This document shows, one piece after another, positions 1-7,421 of a DNA stretch of 44,015 bases. How positions within the stretch are numbered: the first letter of the stretch is position 1; each line of letters opens with the position of its first letter. The DNA comes from CAIOTO01 sp040389165 (GTDB lineage Bacteria > Pseudomonadota > Alphaproteobacteria > Paracaedibacterales > CAIOTO01), in NCBI GenBank assembly GCA_040389165.1, contig JAZKAK010000020.1, positions 1 to 44,015 on the forward strand. Reading direction: 5' to 3'. The translations under genes and the position numbers were made by a program. The notes under the pieces were generated by a model, which was given only the letters and a program-made list of their open reading frames with translations, made no database searches and was not told the origin of the DNA.

Positions 1-49
1 TCCCCGCCTCCGCGGGAATGACAGTAAGAAAAATAAAAGTGACGGGTAG
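1..49. repeat. Right end of 155-bp miniature element (truncated by window edge)
   Basis: These bases are the same as 8684-8732, the right end of the complete miniature element at 8578-8732: a REP palindrome half, a short A-rich stretch, and the terminal inverted repeat ending in GTGACGGGTAG. The rest of this copy lies outside the window. Confidence 0.8.
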
Positions 50-124
50 CATGAAAAATACATCTATACATTATTTGAGATATATGATATTTATTATATA
101 CGTAAATAAATATAAACATAAAAC

Positions 125-1276
125 ATGAAAATAATTACATTATTTTTTGTATTTCTTCTTTCAAGTATGAGTTATGGCATGTCGCCAGACGGTATTCATA
201 CACGTGAAGATTATGAAGAGCTTTCTTTCGAAGCAGATGAATTTGATGCGGCTTGCGCTGTTGTTGATTCGAAAGCGGGCATAACGATGACAGGGGTATT
301 GGTAACTCCTGACGTTGTGGTTACGGCAGCGCATGGAATCGAAGCTATTTTTAGAAAACTGAGACCTACTCAGACAGATCATGGAATTGCAGTCATTCCA
401 ATAAACTCCATTAGGGTCTATTTTAAAGGAAAAGATCAAACGATAATGGGGGAAGTTTCCAGAGTCTTACTCGATCCACGTTATTTTCAAGAAGCGAATG
501 TTCGTGAAGGAAAATTTGATTTTGCCTTCTTGAAACTGACTCGACCTATTAGGCATATAACGCCAGCAGCACTTTTTCAAAAGGACGCAATTCCGAGTAA
601 TGCGTTAATGACGGTTGTTACGTATGGCACGTCTGATATAAAACATAACGTATTTAGTTGGGGTGGTTCGCAGCCCGTACGGCGTGCTTTTCGTTTGTAC
701 GAACGTGATACATATTTTGGCAGACCAGATGACGATGAGGTGCTGAAATCATCCCGTTATTTGCAAGAGAGCTCTGTTTATTTCAAACCATTAAAGAGAA
801 ACATACAACCTGAAGAAACAGATGCCGAAGAAGTTGTTAGGTCATTTGAGGCTACGCAAAATTGGGTTGCTGACGGGAAAAAACCTTACGCATTGGGATT
901 GCCTGGCACCAGTGGATCTCCTGTGTTTATACGTTTGAAAGAAAATGGCAAGACAAAAGATTATCTTTTTGGTCTCGTCAGTAGTTACGCGCACTTAACA
1001 GGTCAATTTCATACAAGGGGCGCGCATGAAATGGATTATATATTGACGCATCAACAGCAGTCTTTGGGTGGGTATCAAACAATATACTCACTTTTTTATC
1101 GCAATAAAACAGACGAGCCTGTGCAAAAGAACACGGCAATTTACACGCAGGATCCAGTTTTTAAATTGTTATTAAGGGCGGTTATCGAAAACCATGATGG
1201 TGAAGTGACTGACGAAACAAACATACAAAAAGATGTCGGTAAGAATTTTATGTCGAAAATATTAAATATTTTTTAA
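125..1276 (+). CDS. Secreted trypsin-like serine protease
   Basis: A 383-residue protein with a signal peptide (about residues 1-18, hydrophobic core ITLFFVFLL). The chymotrypsin-fold triad can be placed: His70 in VVVTAAHG, Asp132 in FDFAFLKL, and Ser263 in GTSGSPVF, which stands where GDSGGP is usual. It is therefore probably an active extracellular or periplasmic S1-family protease, although the Asp before the nucleophile is replaced by Thr. No PDZ domain follows, so it is not DegP-like; about 110 residues after the active-site serine are not recognised. The gene stands alone between a repeat and another secreted-protein gene. A role in degrading host or envelope proteins is inference. The ATG start directly precedes the signal peptide. 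Confidence 0.82.
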   Translation: MKIITLFFVFLLSSMSYGMSPDGIHTREDYEELSFEADEFDAACAVVDSKAGITMTGVLVTPDVVVTAAHGIEAIFRKLRPTQTDHGIAVIPINSIRVYFKGKDQTIMGEVSRVLLDPRYFQEANVREGKFDFAFLKLTRPIRHITPAALFQKDAIPSNALMTVVTYGTSDIKHNVFSWGGSQPVRRAFRLYERDTYFGRPDDDEVLKSSRYLQESSVYFKPLKRNIQPEETDAEEVVRSFEATQNWVADGKKPYALGLPGTSGSPVFIRLKENGKTKDYLFGLVSSYAHLTGQFHTRGAHEMDYILTHQQQSLGGYQTIYSLFYRNKTDEPVQKNTAIYTQDPVFKLLLRAVIENHDGEVTDETNIQKDVGKNFMSKILNIF

Positions 1277-1297
1277 TATATGCTCTTCTATACTAGT

Positions 1298-1343
1298 TGT
1301 GTATACACATTAAAAAGAAGTAACTACTAACGTTAGTAGCTAC
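1298..1343. promoter_or_regulatory. Two perfect palindromes upstream of the tandem-repeat gene
   Basis: TGTGTATACACA (1298-1309) is a perfect 12-bp palindrome. CTACTAACGTTAGTAG (1324-1339) is a perfect 16-bp palindrome that extends to 24 bp (1320-1343) with one mismatched pair. Both lie in the 80-bp gap before the ATG at 1356. They could be operators for a dimeric regulator; the second could also form a transcript hairpin, but no U-run follows. Function is inference. Confidence 0.4.
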
Positions 1344-1355
1344 AGAATTGGTTTG

Positions 1356-2624
1356 ATGAAATTTTTTGGTTTTATACGGCACGCAAAGTTAATATTGTTT
1401 TTAGAAATTTGTTTAACTGCGAGTTTAGTCCTTAATTTTTGCGAGCCTGCTTGGGCAGTTAACGAAAGCAAATCAAAGGAAGAGACTGGCAAAAAGAGTG
1501 CAGACACTACGAGTGGTTCTTGGATGGATGCATTCAAATGGCATGGATTCAAGCAGGATGCAGTTAAGCAGGATGCAGTTAAGCAGGATGCAGTTAAGCA
1601 GGATGNNNNNNNNNNNNNNNNNNNNNNNNNNNNNNNNNNNNNNNNNNNNNNNNNNNNNNNNNNNNNNNNNNNNNNNNNNNNNNNNNNNNNNNNNNNNNNN
1701 NNNNNAAGCAGGATGCAGTTAAGCAGGATGCAGTTAAGCAGGATGCAGTTAAGCAGGATGTAACTAAGAGTCATTCAAATTGGATGGATGCAGCTAAGCA
1801 GGCTGTAACTAAGAGTTATTCAAATTGGATGGATGCAGCTAAGCAGGCTATAGTTAGGCAGGAATCAAAATCTGTACCGGCTCCAGCACCGGCTCCGACA
1901 ACTACACCAGCTCCAGCTCCGGCTCCAGCACCGGCTCCGACAACTACACCAGNNNNNNNNNNNNNNNNNNNNNNNNNNNNNNNNNNNNNNNNNNNNNNNN
2001 NNNNNNNNNNNNNNNNNNNNNNNNNNNNNNNNNNNNNNNNNNNNNNNNNNNNCTCCAGCTCCAGCTCCAGCTCCAGCTCCAGCTCCAGCTCCAGCTCCAG
2101 CTCCAGCTCCAGCGCCAGCTCCAGCACCGGCTCCAGCACCGACAACGACACCAGCACCGACTCCGGCACATACACCGGCACCAGCACCAGCAGCAGCTCC
2201 AACCCCAACCCCGACGCTGACGTCTTCAATAACGCCTGCGCTAGCAGCTCTCACTTCTGTGCGTGCTTTTCAAGCTCCAGTCGTGCGTACGCAAACAACC
2301 TATTGGTGCGGAGGTGTGCAATGTGATAAAGCGCAAGATAGAAACGATTCTGCGTGTCTTTTGTTGCCAAACAACACCAAAATGAGTTGCATCTACAGGA
2401 CAATTAAGTCTGATGCAGAAAATGAATTATCAGCAGACCAAGAGGAAGAGGCTGCCGCAGAAGAACCTTCAGGCATGGAAATATGTGTCTCTCAATTGCA
2501 TGCTATTTGTGGTAGTTACAGTGCGACCTTTGATAGTACAAAGACAATGATCAAAGCTAGTTGTAAAAAAGATGATGAAATACACATTTGTCTCCCTGCT
2601 TTCGAAAATGTCCCACAATCGTAA
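1356..2624 (+). CDS. Secreted tandem-repeat protein with Cys-rich C-terminal domain, interrupted by two assembly gaps
   Basis: I read one gene across two runs of exactly 100 N (1606-1705 and 1953-2052), which look like scaffold gaps of unknown true size; the frame changes across each gap for that reason and not through mutation. From the ATG: a signal peptide (about 30 residues ending near EPAWAV); a tract of the 5-residue unit KQDAV (15 bp, at least four copies on each side of the first gap); two copies of a 15-residue unit resembling NWMDAAKQAVTKSYS; a long Pro-Ala linker with PTTTP islands, holding the second gap; and a C-terminal domain from about 2259 with eight cysteines (WCGGVQC, then six more). 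This suggests an exported protein with a flexible stalk and a disulfide-bonded head. I do not recognise the family. Total length is unknown. The stop at 2622 lies just before a miniature element. Confidence 0.7.
1606..1705. other. Assembly gap (100 N) in the 15-bp tandem repeat tract
   Basis: Exactly 100 N flanked on both sides by the same 15-bp unit (AAGCAGGATGCAGTT), so the gap is most likely a collapsed tandem array of unknown length. Confidence 0.95.
1953..2052. other. Assembly gap (100 N) in the Pro-Ala-coding repeat tract
   Basis: Exactly 100 N flanked on both sides by CCAGCT-type 6-bp repeats that encode Pro-Ala. The real number of repeats cannot be read. Confidence 0.95.
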
Positions 2625-2629
2625 GCTAA

Positions 2630-2751
2630 TACCATTTTCAAAAAAGTTTGAGTGGTAAGTCTGCAAGATTCGAGCAGCAGAGTTTACTGACGTAAATAAG
2701 CAGGCAGACCTCGCGGAAGGCTGCATCAATCAATCTTTAGTGAACTTGGTA
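2630..2751 (+). mobile_element. 123-bp-class miniature element, copy 1
   Basis: Begins TACCATTTTCA and ends ...TTGGTA, 122 bp, flanked by TAA on the left (2627-2629) and TAA on the right (2752-2754). It is an inverted-orientation near copy of 14189-14311. It has no coding capacity and matches the other three copies in its end structure. See the findings for the family. Confidence 0.8.
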
Positions 2752-2863
2752 TAAGGAGAAATTCAGTTAAAATGCTCTCCATCGCGATTCGTCTAAACCT
2801 TGAAACGAGTATGACATCCATATAGTCTGATCATATAAACGATACATTTGTTGATATAAATTA

Positions 2864-3292
2864 ATGACACATAAACCCCATGCTTTCTGGCTTATCAAAT
2901 CCGAACCCTCAACGTGGTCTTGGGCTGATCAAGTTGCAAGAGGCACTGAACCCTGGGAAGGTGTGCGAAATTATCAAGCACGCAATAATTTGAAAGCGAT
3001 GCACATGGGCGACCTGTGTTTCTTTTACCATTCAGTTAAAGAGCGCTCAATTGTTGGTATTGTCGAGGTTGCAAGCGATTATCGTCTTGATCCAACAGAT
3101 CACGACGGTGTTTTTGGCCTGGTGGATGTAAAAACAGTTCGCCGCTTAAAAAAACCAATTTGCCTCGATCAAATTAAGCTGGTGCCGGCTTTGCAGGACA
3201 TGGCGTTGCTCAAACAATCACGGTTATCAGTTCAGCCTGTCACGGCAGACGAATGGAAGGTGATTTTGCAGCTTTCCGGGGATCAAGAATGA
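2864..3292 (+). CDS. EVE domain-containing protein
   Basis: A 142-residue protein made almost entirely of one EVE domain (PUA-like fold): it opens with FWLIKSEPSTWSW, followed by WEGVRNYQARNNLKAM and GDLCFFYHS, all hallmark stretches of the family. Known EVE proteins bind modified bases in DNA or RNA through an aromatic cage; the exact ligand here cannot be read. No signal peptide, so cytoplasmic. The ATG at 2864 gives the normal family length. It stands upstream of fdxA and carD in the same direction but with a 540-bp repeat-filled gap between. Confidence 0.88.
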   Translation: MTHKPHAFWLIKSEPSTWSWADQVARGTEPWEGVRNYQARNNLKAMHMGDLCFFYHSVKERSIVGIVEVASDYRLDPTDHDGVFGLVDVKTVRRLKKPICLDQIKLVPALQDMALLKQSRLSVQPVTADEWKVILQLSGDQE

Positions 3293-3514
3293 ATAATTTC
3301 TATTGATTAAAAAAATACGTGCTTTATGTATATTTTATGTATATATTGATTTTTTTGAATCACATAAAATTAGTTGCAGATACATATAGTCTCAAGTTGA
3401 CTGCCAGCCAGTATTCTTCAATTCAGAGTTATTCCGAAAATCAAAGCATTTATTGGAATTCGCCAGAAAAATCTGTCTTTGCCAATTTTAAGAAATGGCA
3501 CTTAGGTAAGAGCC

Positions 3515-3682
3515 TGCACAGATAAGGATTTACGCAGTGCTCACGTTTTCTCTCCTGTGTTTTGCCCGGACGTGATCCGGGCATCTAGATCCGCGGGTTG
3601 ATTCCTGGATCACGTCCGGGGAGGCGGAATACACGAAGAGAAATTTAAGTTAAAAAAACGTGCGCACTGCGTTATCTGTGCA
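3515..3682. repeat. Inverted-repeat element enclosing a REP doublet
   Basis: The left arm TGCACAGATAA...ACGCAGTGC..CACGTTTT is matched in inverse by the right arm ending ...ACGTGCGCACTGCGTTATCTGTGCA. The left arm carries a 6-base insertion relative to the right. Inside are two inverted palindromes built on CCGGACGTGATCCGG. The 21-bp right-arm motif at 3652-3672 recurs with one change at 31012-31032, and a short hairpin of the same sequence lies at 14506-14543. No clear target duplication. Confidence 0.6.
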
Positions 3683-3762
3683 ATTATTATTACAAATAAT
3701 GCGTAAAAATCATTATCTAAACAAACATATTAACGTATTTTAGACACTTCCACTGAATTCAA

Positions 3763-3791
3763 TTGACTCTTTTTTTTGTATCCATTATTAT
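3763..3791 (+). promoter_or_regulatory. Sigma70-type promoter for fdxA
   Basis: TTGACT (3763-3768), a 17-bp spacer, then TATTAT (3786-3791), about 40 bp before the fdxA ATG. Spacing and both boxes are close to consensus. Confidence 0.55.
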
Positions 3792-3832
3792 GCTATAGAA
3801 TTTCACATTTATTTTAAATTTGACCCTATAAA

Positions 3833-4162
3833 ATGACATTTGTTGTAACTGAAAGTTGTATTCGCTGTAAATACCAAGATTGCATCGAGGTGTGTCCGGT
3901 GGATTGTTTTTATGAAGGTGAGAATATGCTGGCCATTGACCCCGATCAATGTATTGATTGTGGTGTGTGTGAAATTGAATGTCCAGCCGAAGCGATTATT
4001 GCTGACACCGTTCCTGGTGCAGAAAAGTGGGTTGAGCTTAACCGAACCTATGCTAATCTATGGCCTAATATTACCCGGAAGGGTGTTGCGCCAGCAGATG
4101 CTGATGATTGGTTGAAAGTGGAAAATAAATTTGAAAACCATTTTAGCAAGAACCCAGGATAA
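3833..4162 (+). CDS. fdxA: Seven-iron ferredoxin (FdxA type)
   Basis: A 109-residue protein of the Azotobacter FdI / FdxA family, carrying one [3Fe-4S] and one [4Fe-4S] cluster for low-potential electron transfer in the cytoplasm. Nine cysteines are at 9, 12, 17, 21, 25, 40, 43, 46 and 50. By family alignment 9, 17 and 50 bind the 3Fe cluster and 21, 40, 43 and 46 the 4Fe cluster, while 12 and 25 are the conserved non-ligand positions. The tail contains the family's WPNIT stretch. The gene is followed after 70 bp by the CarD-type regulator, a pairing common in alphaproteobacteria. A good promoter lies just upstream. Confidence 0.95.
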   Translation: MTFVVTESCIRCKYQDCIEVCPVDCFYEGENMLAIDPDQCIDCGVCEIECPAEAIIADTVPGAEKWVELNRTYANLWPNITRKGVAPADADDWLKVENKFENHFSKNPG

Positions 4163-4232
4163 ATATATATATCTAGCCCTTGATTTTTTATAAATCATTC
4201 TTATATCAAAGAAAGACGATATATTAACCCTT

Positions 4233-4745
4233 ATGAGTAATAGAAGCGAAATGACAGAAACTCTTTTTAATGTTGGTGATTACGTTGTTTATCCTGCGCA
4301 CGGCGTTGGTAAATTGCTGGAAATCGAAATACATGATATTGCAGGCCACAAAGTAGAATTATTTGTCATTAGTTTTGACAAAGATCGTATGACGTTACGT
4401 TTGCCGATTCAAAAGGCAAAGAACGCAGGGCTTCGTCCGATTAGTTCAAAAGATGAATTTGAAACTGTTTTGCAAATTTTGACAGTTAAGTCTAAGCCAC
4501 GTCGTTTGATGTGGAGCCGTCGTGCTCAAGAATACGAAAATAAAATTAATTCCGGTAATCCTGCATCGATTGCTGAGGTGGTTCGTGACCTGTTTCGTAA
4601 CCATTCAGACACAGATCAGTCATATAGTGAACGTCAAATTTATCAAGCAGCGATTGATCGCTTGGCACGCGAGTTAGCGGCTATCGAGGCAATTGGTGAA
4701 ACAGATGCTATCTCAAAGATGGAAACAATTATGCGCGCTGCGTAA
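4233..4745 (+). CDS. carD: CarD family transcriptional regulator
   Basis: A 170-residue CarD/CdnL-type protein. The N-terminal RNA-polymerase-interacting domain (about residues 8-65) shows FNVGDYVVYPAHGVGKL, the family signature; the rest is the helical domain that contacts promoter DNA (SKPRRLMWSRRAQEYENKI, then AEVVRDL and the conserved LARELAAIE tail). Family members bind the RNA polymerase beta subunit and stabilise the open complex, often at rRNA and stress promoters. It follows fdxA in the same direction. ATG start at 4233; an internal ATG (codon 7) is also possible. Confidence 0.93.
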   Translation: MSNRSEMTETLFNVGDYVVYPAHGVGKLLEIEIHDIAGHKVELFVISFDKDRMTLRLPIQKAKNAGLRPISSKDEFETVLQILTVKSKPRRLMWSRRAQEYENKINSGNPASIAEVVRDLFRNHSDTDQSYSERQIYQAAIDRLARELAAIEAIGETDAISKMETIMRAA

Positions 4746-4761
4746 TGTTCGCCCTATTACC

Positions 4762-4860
4762 GTCATCTTCGGACTTCACTTTTTGTCATCTTCGGACTTC
4801 ACTTTTTGTCATCTTCGGACTCCACTTTTTGTCATCTTCGGACTTGATCCGAAGATCTAT
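4762..4860. repeat. Tandem REP half-sites ending in a full REP palindrome
   Basis: Four direct copies of a roughly 25-bp unit (GTCATCTTCGGACT plus spacer CACTTTTT) run into a complete palindrome, TTCGGACTTGATCCGAA, followed by GATCTATG. It is paired in inverse with 4929-4957. Confidence 0.8.
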
Positions 4861-4928
4861 GCTAATGACACCGCATATAGATTGTGGTTTACGTGCGATG
4901 CCTCTAATTAATTGCCTTTTCACCTTTG

Positions 4929-4957
4929 TAGATCCGAGGAAAAGTCCGAGGATGACA
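4929..4957. repeat. REP palindrome, inverse partner of 4762-4860
   Basis: TAGATCCGAGG...CCGAGGATGAC reads as the reverse complement of the GTCAT-palindrome-GATCTA layout. It lies just upstream of truB, so it may affect truB leader structure. Confidence 0.7.
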
Positions 4958-4983
4958 GTTTTAGAGATTGAGGATGGTAAGAA

Positions 4984-5985
4984 ATGCACGACATGTTGAG
5001 CGTATCGGCTGTGCCTGAAATAAAAAGTTCAAAGAAAAAAAACAATATCAATGGCTGGCTTGTTATTGATAAGCCGCTTGGCCTAACGTCTACTCAAGTT
5101 GGCAGTAAGCTAAAAAGACTATTACGCCCGCAGAAAATCGGACATGTTGGCACGCTCGACCCGCTTGCATCCGGCGTATTGACTTTTGCGCTGGGTGAGG
5201 CTACAAAACTAATCCCCTATTGGAACATCACAGCAAAGCAATATGCGTTTCATATAACGTTTGGTGAGCGACGCTCTACCGATGATGCCGAGGGCGAGGT
5301 TATTGAGCGATCCTCGGTTTTACCAACGGCAGCACGCATTGTTATGTTTCTCGATCAATTTTTAGGTACTATCGATCAAGTTCCACCAAACTATTCGGCG
5401 ATTCAGGTGGACGGCAAACGTTCCTATGATCGCGCACGAAAAGGCGAGGAATTCACATTGCCATCACGCAGTGTTCGCATTGATGACCTGCATATTACCA
5501 AGCGAATTTCGGATGAAACGTATGCATTCGAAGTCACCTGCGGCACAGGAACCTATGTCCGCTCACTTGCGCGTGATATCGCAGAGGCATGTGGCACTGT
5601 TGGCTATGTTAGCTATTTACGTCGCATAAAAGATGGTTGTTTTAAGATCGAAGATGCAGTTGATATACGTGCATTCTTAAATACAGAGCTTCATGCGAAT
5701 TTACTAGAACAAAATGGTGAAATCCGCCATAATACACCTACTATTTTCCCTCTAAGTTCTGTTCTGGACGACATCCTGGCTGTGACGGTTGGGGAAGATG
5801 ATTTAAAACGGCTTTATTTAGGTCAAGCAATCCCAATAGATTCGATCTCTGATCTGACTTCTGGTATTGTGCAAATTCAAGGAGCTTCGGGGCTGTGTGC
5901 CATGGGATTCATTGAAGATGGCCTGCTAAAGCCTAAACGCTTATTACATTTAGGAGAACATGATGTCGATTACAATAGAACGTAA
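4984..5985 (+). CDS. truB: tRNA pseudouridine-55 synthase TruB
   Basis: A 333-residue TruB-family enzyme converting U55 to pseudouridine in the T-loop of tRNAs. It shows GWLVIDKPLGLTST (residues 24-37) and the catalytic motif GHVGTLDPLASGVL with nucleophile Asp59, then YDRARKGE and GTYVRSLARDI, as in the family. The C-terminal 90 residues hold the small extra domain found in alphaproteobacterial members. The ATG at 4984 is preceded by GAGGATGG; a second ATG three codons later is possible. The gene overlaps the start of rpsO by 23-26 bases, so translation is probably coupled. Confidence 0.95.
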   Translation: MHDMLSVSAVPEIKSSKKKNNINGWLVIDKPLGLTSTQVGSKLKRLLRPQKIGHVGTLDPLASGVLTFALGEATKLIPYWNITAKQYAFHITFGERRSTDDAEGEVIERSSVLPTAARIVMFLDQFLGTIDQVPPNYSAIQVDGKRSYDRARKGEEFTLPSRSVRIDDLHITKRISDETYAFEVTCGTGTYVRSLARDIAEACGTVGYVSYLRRIKDGCFKIEDAVDIRAFLNTELHANLLEQNGEIRHNTPTIFPLSSVLDDILAVTVGEDDLKRLYLGQAIPIDSISDLTSGIVQIQGASGLCAMGFIEDGLLKPKRLLHLGEHDVDYNRT

Positions 5986-6232
5986 AGCAGAACTTGTTGC
6001 TGAATTTGGCAAAACGCCAACAGATACAGGTTCAACAGAAGTACAAATCGCTATTATCACGGAACGGATCACAAATTTATCAGGTCACATGAAGACGCAT
6101 GCAAAAGATTTGCACTCACGTCGTGGTTTGTTGATGCTTGTTGGTCAACGTCGCCGTTTGCTTGATTATATTAAAGATCGCAACTTGGGCGGTTACCAAA
6201 CATTGATTAAGCGTCTTGGTATTCGTCGTTAA
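5963..6232 (+). CDS. rpsO: 30S ribosomal protein S15
   Basis: S15 (89 residues) binds 16S rRNA helices 20-22 early in 30S assembly. Diagnostic stretches are DTGSTEVQIAIITERI, HSRRGLLMLVGQRRRLLDYI and the GIRR end. Two adjacent ATGs occur (5960 and 5963); I prefer 5963 because TAGGAG lies at a normal distance and the protein then begins MSITIERKAEL as in homologues. The usual downstream neighbour pnp is absent: palindromic repeats and a GIY-YIG ORF follow. Confidence 0.96.
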   Translation: MSITIERKAELVAEFGKTPTDTGSTEVQIAIITERITNLSGHMKTHAKDLHSRRGLLMLVGQRRRLLDYIKDRNLGGYQTLIKRLGIRR

Positions 6233-6306
6233 TTTATACGATTAAGATTGATTGCTGAAATCTCATCATAATTTTTTTCGTTTTCTTTGTCATTCCCGCC
6301 TTTCTT

Positions 6307-6333
6307 GTCATTCTCGCGAAGGCGGGAATCTAG
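6307..6333. repeat. REP palindrome left of the GIY-YIG ORF
   Basis: GTCATTCTCGCGAAGGCGGGAATCTAG has the GTCAT head and ATCTAG tail of the local REP family; a partial head, GTCATTCCCGCC, lies just before it (6289-6300). Its inverse partner is 6643-6670. Confidence 0.75.
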
Positions 6334-6351
6334 TATGTTGGATATATTTAG

Positions 6352-6639
6352 ATAGTTAATTACTACATTTACATTTTATGTTCTGCACGAAACGGAACAC
6401 TTTACATTGGTGTGACAAATAATTTGGCACGCCGAGTATATGAACATAAAGAAAAAGTCACAGCTAGTTTTTCAGAAAAATATAAAGTTAATAAACTTGT
6501 TCATGTGGAAATCTTTAATAGAATTGAAGATGCAATTTGCAGAGAAAAATGTTTAAAAAAATGGAATCGTGCGTGGAAAATTCGTCTCATTGAAGAATCA
6601 AACCCTGAATGGAATGATTTATATGAAACGCTCATTTAA
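6352..6639 (+). pseudogene. GIY-YIG nuclease family ORF with missing start codon
   Basis: The frame encodes a single GIY-YIG domain of about 95 residues, similar to the small YhbQ/UvrC-N type: NYYIYILCSARNGTLYIGVT contains the two-strand Y-Y-I-Y / L-Y-I-G signature, followed by NNLARRVYEHK and, further on, EKCLKKWNRAWKIRLIEE. The first in-frame standard start after the upstream stop (6349-6351) is GTG at 6412, which would remove the whole catalytic signature. In-frame ATA at 6352 sits where homologues have ATG. So the start has either mutated or a rare start is used. The ORF is enclosed by inverted REP palindromes. Family function is single-strand cleavage of DNA; activity here is doubtful. 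Confidence 0.65.
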
Positions 6640-6642
6640 GAT

Positions 6643-6670
6643 CTGGATTCCCGCCTTCGCGGGAATGACA
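6643..6670. repeat. REP palindrome right of the GIY-YIG ORF
   Basis: CTGGATTCCCGCCTTCGCGGGAATGAC is in inverse orientation to 6307-6333, so the pair brackets the ORF. It begins three bases after the ORF's stop. Confidence 0.75.
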
Positions 6671-6750
6671 AGTAAAAAGCGGAGCTGGCAATAAAAAACG
6701 GAGCTGGCAAATAAAAACGGAGCTGGCAAATAAAAACGGGGCAGCAAGAA
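6671..6750. repeat. 19-bp direct repeats upstream of tsaB
   Basis: The unit CGGAGCTGGCAAATAAAAA occurs about three and a half times in tandem with small changes, ending about 30 bp before the tsaB ATG. It may be part of the tsaB leader. Confidence 0.7.
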
Positions 6751-6782
6751 AAGCGCACTAACATCGTGAAAAAGAAAATCTC

Positions 6783-7421
6783 ATGGCTAAACTTACTTTT
6801 TTTGTGACAACCTCCACATGTTATGCAGCTATAGAAACGGCGCATGACTGCATTCACGATACATATGTGCTAGGTCAAGAATCACAAAGCGCTGCGCTTA
6901 TCCCCTTTATTAAAACACTTTGGGACCGTGCTGGAAATCCTCAACTAACAACACTTATTGCGCCAAAAGGCCCAGGTAGTTTTACAGGCATTCGTGTGAC
7001 GTTAGCAACGGCGCAAGGCCTGAGCTTGGCATTCCCGACCGCAACGTGCTTTGCTCCAACGTTTTTTGATGTGCTGTTGTATGGCAGGCCTGATGAATCC
7101 TATGCAATCATTGATTCAAAGCGTGGTGACTATTTTGTTCAAACGAAAACAGGTACGCCACTTATTTTGACACCGGATGATTTTTTATCTTTCCATCAAA
7201 CACATAAGGACTGGACAGTCATTGTTGAGCCTGAGCTAACGGGTTCCAATTTTATGTCCCAAAATAACATTCATCCTATCTGTTATGAACCTGAACAGTT
7301 GCTTAATGCACTGTTAGCTGTCGAAACCTATGCGCAACCCGAAGTTGAGGCAAGTGTTTTTGCCCCTTATTATTTGTTCGAGCCAACATTTAAGAAAACA
7401 GCTGAGATTCTAATGAGGTGA
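6783..7421 (+). CDS. tsaB: tRNA threonylcarbamoyladenosine biosynthesis protein TsaB
   Basis: A 212-residue TsaB-like protein, the non-catalytic ASKHA-fold partner of TsaD in forming t6A37 on ANN-decoding tRNAs. The defining stretch is IAPKGPGSFTGIRVTLATAQ (about residues 58-77). The N-terminus is divergent: MAKLTFFVTTSTCYAAIE replaces the usual LAIDTS opening. Length is normal for the family. It ends convergently, overlapping the last 12 bases of the minus-strand gene 7410-7892. The usual partner rimI is not adjacent. Start ATG at 6783 has no strong Shine-Dalgarno. Confidence 0.88.
   Translation: MAKLTFFVTTSTCYAAIETAHDCIHDTYVLGQESQSAALIPFIKTLWDRAGNPQLTTLIAPKGPGSFTGIRVTLATAQGLSLAFPTATCFAPTFFDVLLYGRPDESYAIIDSKRGDYFVQTKTGTPLILTPDDFLSFHQTHKDWTVIVEPELTGSNFMSQNNIHPICYEPEQLLNALLAVETYAQPEVEASVFAPYYLFEPTFKKTAEILMR

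Larger units (their letters stand above)
3293..3832. other. Long intergenic region with an inverted-repeat element and the fdxA promoter
   Basis: The centre holds the inverted-repeat element at 3515-3682. To its left a 68-codon open frame (3319-3525) starts at GTG, has no recognisable domain, and its stop lies inside the element's terminal repeat; I treat it as non-genic or a remnant. The right part is AT-rich and contains the fdxA promoter. Confidence 0.6.

Noticed and set aside
1784..2326. Frames encoding poly-Ser, Gly-Ala or Leu-Glu runs around the second gap
   Set aside because: They read the CCAGCT repeat in wrong frames or strands, and some cross the N gap whose true length is unknown. 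The Pro-Ala frame joins the signal peptide and the Cys-rich head.
3319..3525. 68-codon frame from GTG
   Set aside because: No recognisable domain or Shine-Dalgarno, AT-rich low-information start, and the stop lies in a repeat arm.
4762..4860. Possible CRISPR array
   Set aside because: The spacers are nearly identical to each other and only about 10 bp long; the unit is a REP half-site. The same holds for 34375-34503. No cas genes are present.
4693..4999. Overlapping short frames on both strands between carD and truB
   Set aside because: They consist of translated REP repeats and have no domain or ribosome binding site.
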